Below, in pieces: positions 38,851 through 42,873 of a DNA stretch of 42,873 nucleotides. A model generated the notes under the pieces. It was not told the DNA's origin. It saw only the letters and a list, made by a program, of their open reading frames with translations, and ran no database searches. A program made the translations under genes and the position numbers. How positions within the stretch are numbered: position 1 is the first letter of the stretch; every line of letters starts with the position of its first letter. Location: assembly GCA_900128395.1 (NCBI GenBank), contig LT649297.1, forward strand, positions 1-42,873. The letters run 5' to 3'. The DNA is from Stramenopiles sp. TOSAG23-2. Lineage: Eukaryota > Sar.

Positions 38851-41403
38851 ATGAAAAATAATGACAACAACAGTGAGGAACTTTTGCAAAAAGAAAGATC
38901 TAATTCAATAATTAAAAGAATAAGTAATGGATCTATAAATTCACAATCGGATCACGAACCATTCAATGTTGAGGATATATTTGAGATCGATGGTCCAGAT
39001 ATTTTAAGCGATTTCGATATAACAGATAATTTCGAAGAAATTTTTGAAAATAACAACGTGAATAATAATGAGAAGAACATAAAAGAAGATTCAAAAAATA
39101 CTTCCCCAACATTTTCCTCCTCCTCAAGCTCCTCAAGAAGCTCATCAACCAAACCATCATTAAACATTGGTAAAAAACAAATCAAACGGCTGGATAAAAC
39201 CATTCGTACAAAATTTTTGACAGAACAAGATGCGACTATTTTTCGTGTGACAGCGTTACATGAAACCGAACTTCACCACCCGCATGTGTGGCAGTTATTT
39301 TACGATGAGTTAAAGATTATTGGTTTTGTGAAGCATGATAATAATAAAATTCCATATGAAAAATTGGAATCATTATCTATGACTAGTTTTGTTACAAGTA
39401 ATGGCATTTATCATGATGTTCTAGGACATTTACCAGTAAAATATGCAGCTCTGTTAGCTATGTTTCGTTTCATATGTTATGTTTGTTATTGTAGTAATGA
39501 TCATGCTAAAAATAACCAAGTGAATTCAGATGGAGTATCTATATTAAATGAAAAATGCAGAGAAAATATTATTATTTTTTTCCGTAAATATATAGTTCCT
39601 GTGAAGCCACTCCAACGAGAAGAGGAGATACAGATAAACGAAGTTACTAATACAAAAAAAATGCGTATAAATTTAAGTGCAGATTTCAACACAAAAACGT
39701 GGCGACCAACTATACATACATCTGTTGCTTTACCACTATTAAATTCGTGCAAAACCGTTGCTAAAGGTAGCGAAAAATTATTTTTGGATGTACCACAAAG
39801 CTCTTATATGTCGGAAAATAAATATTTTATTTTTGGAGACTCAAAACAATCAATCAAAAAGGTAGGAAAATCTACCAGCAACAGCCAGGACAGTAGTAGT
39901 TCTAGTGGTGGGAAAAAACGCAACAACAATAACAACATCAATAGTAATAATAATATCGTGACGAAGACAACGAATATGCCAAACGATACATTAGCAAAGT
40001 ATAGATGGGAGAATGATAGCAAAAAAAATAAACTTTCTATAGCATGGATTCGTATTATAATGATTCAACAACTTCATCGCTCTGCTGAGTTGTGTGCTCT
40101 CTTTTCGGCAAAACAATTATATGGTAATGATGGAAACTTATTTGAGGAACAATGCCACTCTATAAACACATTTATTAAAAACGAACTAGCTGCGAATGTT
40201 ACGAAGAAAAGAAAACGACTGAATGAAAAATCTACTACGACACTTAAAAAAACCATAGGAACAAGGTTTGAAGGATTGAAATCTAGTTTGAAAAAGTTCT
40301 TTGGTATTTCTACTAATAGTGGTGATACTACAGCTGGCAACATTGAAAATATTGAAATTGACATAGAAACAATAGATAAGGAGAAAGAAAATATCACTCC
40401 ATCACCTTCCAACTTGATGGATAGTAGTAATTCTGACAAAAATGTTAACGGAAAATTATTGGCAACTACCATGTTGAAGGATTTTGTACCATCTGCTAAT
40501 ATGCAAAATGAAGTTATCCCATCACCACCTTCACTTTGTAAATTTATATTTGATATAGCCATTTGGGAAGTTTCTTTTTGCATAATTGTTTATCTTGATA
40601 CTGTAATACAAACACACATATATAAAAGTAAGATCAAAGTGGAAGGGTTTGATAGATTCATACAGTTTGAAGATAAATACATATTGGTTCAATATTTTCT
40701 TGAGGTCATAACATGGCTTTCGTTTTTAATTTTAATATGTAACAAATATTATGCGATTCATTACAAGGAAAAATCATCTTATGAATCCACCCGCAACATA
40801 TGCCTGTACATTATATCAATGTACTCTATAATTGCGATATGTTTTGCAACATATTTCCTGTATACAAGGTCCGGGCCATGTGTACAGTATCCATGTTATG
40901 CACCAAAATCGTTGAAGGGTTCATGTAAACCTGTTCCAAGAGAAATGCTTCCTATGACTCCACCGGGATACATATCGCATTGTTATGCATTCAACAGTAC
41001 AAAATGGCCTATTCTTTGCGGTATGAAATATTGCCATGCTGCATGGGATGATTGTGATACGAATGGTGGAGCAGACTATATGTACTTAGGGTTTCCAATA
41101 GAAGAAAAATTTGATGGATTAAACAATGATTTTTTCGATAGGGAAATAATAGGATCTTGTGAAAAATTCTATTCCACGTTTTTGTTTATGTTTGGATATT
41201 TTAGAATACTTACGAATTCCATATCCGCTGTAGGTGCTTTGAACCGTCTTTATTTTTACCCACATGGAAAAAATATTACTGATGTCTTGAAAGAAATACA
41301 ATTTGAGTGGGGATATTCAAGAAAAATTTTGATGGTATCTGCCGTCTTTGCTTTTATTTCCTGGATGTGGGTTTTTTTGAATTATGTTTTAACTCCCCGA
41401 TAG
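38851..41403 (+). CDS. Polytopic membrane protein with aromatic-amino-acid-hydroxylase-like HDxxGHxP motif
   Basis: 850 residues; ATG at 38851. Residues 1-110 are acidic and Ser/Asn-rich, likely disordered. Residues 110-245 contain HPHVWQLFYDELKIIGF and IYHDVLGHLPVKYAALLAMF. The latter carries His188 and His193 in the HDxxGHxP pattern that binds iron in biopterin-dependent hydroxylases, and Glu234 lies 41 residues on, the same spacing as the third ligand in bacterial phenylalanine hydroxylase. From about 330 to 560 the protein is low complexity and basic. The C-terminus has hydrophobic segments near 566-585, 615-635, 650-672, 778-795 and 825-845, with a Cys-rich loop between (GPCVQYPCYAPKSLKGSC, GMKYCHAAWDDCD). 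Overall family unknown; catalysis is unproven. Confidence 0.65.
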   Translation: MKNNDNNSEELLQKERSNSIIKRISNGSINSQSDHEPFNVEDIFEIDGPDILSDFDITDNFEEIFENNNVNNNEKNIKEDSKNTSPTFSSSSSSSRSSSTKPSLNIGKKQIKRLDKTIRTKFLTEQDATIFRVTALHETELHHPHVWQLFYDELKIIGFVKHDNNKIPYEKLESLSMTSFVTSNGIYHDVLGHLPVKYAALLAMFRFICYVCYCSNDHAKNNQVNSDGVSILNEKCRENIIIFFRKYIVPVKPLQREEEIQINEVTNTKKMRINLSADFNTKTWRPTIHTSVALPLLNSCKTVAKGSEKLFLDVPQSSYMSENKYFIFGDSKQSIKKVGKSTSNSQDSSSSSGGKKRNNNNNINSNNNIVTKTTNMPNDTLAKYRWENDSKKNKLSIAWIRIIMIQQLHRSAELCALFSAKQLYGNDGNLFEEQCHSINTFIKNELAANVTKKRKRLNEKSTTTLKKTIGTRFEGLKSSLKKFFGISTNSGDTTAGNIENIEIDIETIDKEKENITPSPSNLMDSSNSDKNVNGKLLATTMLKDFVPSANMQNEVIPSPPSLCKFIFDIAIWEVSFCIIVYLDTVIQTHIYKSKIKVEGFDRFIQFEDKYILVQYFLEVITWLSFLILICNKYYAIHYKEKSSYESTRNICLYIISMYSIIAICFATYFLYTRSGPCVQYPCYAPKSLKGSCKPVPREMLPMTPPGYISHCYAFNSTKWPILCGMKYCHAAWDDCDTNGGADYMYLGFPIEEKFDGLNNDFFDREIIGSCEKFYSTFLFMFGYFRILTNSISAVGALNRLYFYPHGKNITDVLKEIQFEWGYSRKILMVSAVFAFISWMWVFLNYVLTPR

Positions 41404-42037
41404 GGAAAGAATATATAAAGAGGATCTTGTAAAAAAATCTCTCTTTGTGACAATACAACAAAAACAAAAAATCTAATAATTTTTTTAATTTTTATAGACT
41501 ATATAATAAATGAAATAAATTTTATGCATATATAATATATATCATGTATGGAAGATCCTTAACTAAAACCCTTTTTTCCTGTAGTTTTAATTAAACGTTA
41601 AGGTGTTAGATGAATTAGAAAGCAAACCATAAATAATATGAACACAGCATCCCAGCATGGGATTAAAAACAACATACGAATACACAAAACCACAAAAAAA
41701 TCATTTCACATCTACCTAGGCCAAAACAATCATCTACACTACCATCAATTGTAGTCCAACCACAGCAGATAGGCACAGAAAATAATAAAAAAAATAAAAA
41801 ATGAATGAAGGTGCGAAGATATATATAATATTTAGATACACAAAAACATGGTACACATTTATGATGTGCTTACATATTGAAAGAATATCATAGCTACCAG
41901 AGATAGCGTGAAAAGATTAAAGTGATCGACAATTGCTCTTGACGAATAAGATATATATATATATTATACCATAGTATAACAACAAGTATGAAATCATATT
42001 ATACAAACAAATTAATAAAAATTTCATTTTTATTATT
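41404..42037. other. Intergenic spacer
   Basis: AT-rich, with short TA tracts near 41525-41543 and 41951-41966. No ORF, RNA gene or repeat that I can support. Confidence 0.4.
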
Positions 42038-42470
42038 ATGTCTGAACAATGGTCACTTTCTTTTACACGAAGTGAATTTTCAAACGCGATTATTCATCGT
42101 TATCACGAAAAAGAAGATGAGGAAAAGAAAAAAGAAGATGAGGAAAAGAAAAAAGAAGACGAGGAAAAGAAAAAAGAAGACGTTCGTGATAAATCATATA
42201 TTAATAAACGTTCAATACAATTTTTAATTTTATCCATAGTTATTGGATGTACCTGTGCTATTAAGACAATTATTACACTTTAACACAATTATGCCTCATA
42301 CAGAACATACGAACTTATTAACAAAGTATGATACAATTGCACCAATGGTTATGTTCTTTGGTATGGTAGAGCTAAATGTAACAAGGGGAAGGGTTGCCTC
42401 TATAATTTTAGCGATTTTTGGTGGAATATTACCTCAAATTTTGTTGTACTTGTATAGAACAGCGTGGTAA
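42038..42470 (+). CDS. Small charged membrane protein, possibly frameshifted
   Basis: An 81-residue frame (42038-42283) starts MSEQWSLSFTRSEF, carries three DEEKKKE repeats from 21-base tandem repeats (about 42114-42180), and ends in a hydrophobic segment (SIQFLILSIVIGCTCAIKTI). An overlapping +1 frame to 42470 holds two further hydrophobic segments (TIAPMVMFFGMVEL, VASIILAIFGGILPQILLYLY). The two are probably parts of one gene broken by an indel near 42241-42283 or by an unrecognised intron; the splice options I tried gave a stop. Function unknown. A second frame opening at 41988 covers the same repeats and is less likely. Confidence 0.4.
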
Positions 42471-42623
42471 AAAACAGATAATACTTCGTATAATTTCAAT
42501 AATAATTAGGGCTGTGGCATTGAGGCCATCTGACCTCAATAATAATTATTGGTGTGAGGCCATTTTTATTTACTTATTAAAGTATATAAATAAAATAAAT
42601 TTTTCCTATCAAAGACGGTTTAA

Positions 42624-42873
42624 AAAATATTTAAGGTTTTACATAAAAAATCAGATGTTCGATTTAAAAAAGAGTCTGACGACGCAGACTATGTTCGATT
42701 CCCAGAAGAAAGATGCCCTTCTCCCAAGTACAAAAAATACCTAATTTGGCCTATCAAATATATCAAACACTACAAATCTACTGAGTATATGAAAAGGACG
42801 ATATTAAGTATAAATATAATAGGAAATGAAAAACAGAAAACATGGCAGAAAAACACACTTTTCAAGTGTAAAA
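42624..42873 (+). CDS. Open partial reading frame at window edge
   Basis: This frame is open from 42624 to the last base (83 codons). It reads SDVRFKKESDDADYVRFPEE, RCPSPKYKKYLIWPIKYIKH and on. The composition looks coding, but there is no ATG before EYMKRT and no acceptor site was confirmed, so it would be an internal exon or a decayed fragment. No family recognised. Confidence 0.25.

Noticed and set aside
41988-42227. 79-residue frame with RKRKKK repeats
   Set aside because: It overlaps the DEEKKKE frame at the same 21-base repeats; the latter has a better start and a membrane segment.
42685-42710. GTTCGATTCCC, a tRNA T-loop consensus
   Set aside because: The flanking five bases on each side do not pair, and it lies within an open reading frame.

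Overview
This is a eukaryotic nuclear window. It is AT-rich and gene-dense, with about 20 protein genes on both strands, AT-dominated spacers full of (TA)n tracts, very few introns, and Asn/Gln homopolymer tracts. Two GT-AG introns can be placed with confidence, in PEX5 and in a Cys-repeat gene; both have GTAAGT donors and lengths of 109 and 124 bp. A four-EF-hand calcium-dependent protein kinase, a PEX5 receptor, an LRR-LNR membrane protein and several EF-hand proteins point to a free-living heterotrophic protist. A SAR-type, possibly stramenopile, lineage fits best, but that assignment is inference. No rRNA, tRNA, CRISPR array or bacterial operon was seen.

Layout. 0-6 kb: an LRR-LNR membrane protein (left end open), a secreted coiled-coil protein, and an Mss116-like DEAD-box helicase with a poly-Asn tract and a frameshift near its N-terminus. 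6-13.3 kb: a 1451-aa membrane protein with XK-related-like ends and an LRR-like middle, then a four-EF-hand protein. 13.3-15 kb: a graveyard of decayed pieces (IS66-like transposase, copia-like RNase H, a possible Alba-like gene). 15-21 kb: kelch-BTB (LZTR1-like), a secreted Cys-rich protein, and an M13 metallopeptidase. 21.3-25 kb: a membrane-anchored CXX-repeat protein, LIM-like zinc-finger remnants, a MITE-like inverted repeat, an EF-hand/Cys-rich membrane protein, and an enolase-superfamily enzyme. 25.9-29.6 kb: two divergent MFS transporters, the second carrying two perfect tandem duplications. 29.9-37.8 kb: PEX5 (two exons), TMEM256-like, CDPK, a PP1 inhibitor-2/WW fusion, a PTGR2-like reductase, and a small secreted protein. 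38.8-42.9 kb: an 850-aa membrane protein with an aromatic-amino-acid-hydroxylase-like HDxxGHxP motif, a small charged membrane protein, and an open partial frame at the right edge.

The genes do not form one pathway. Themes are calcium signalling (CDPK, two EF-hand proteins), phosphatase control (inhibitor-2/WW), peroxisome import (PEX5) and membrane transport. The most unusual items are the CXX-repeat protein, the inhibitor-2/WW fusion, the hydroxylase-like motif on a membrane protein, a short repeat found in three convergent intergenic gaps, and the tandem duplications in one MFS gene, which may be assembly artefacts.
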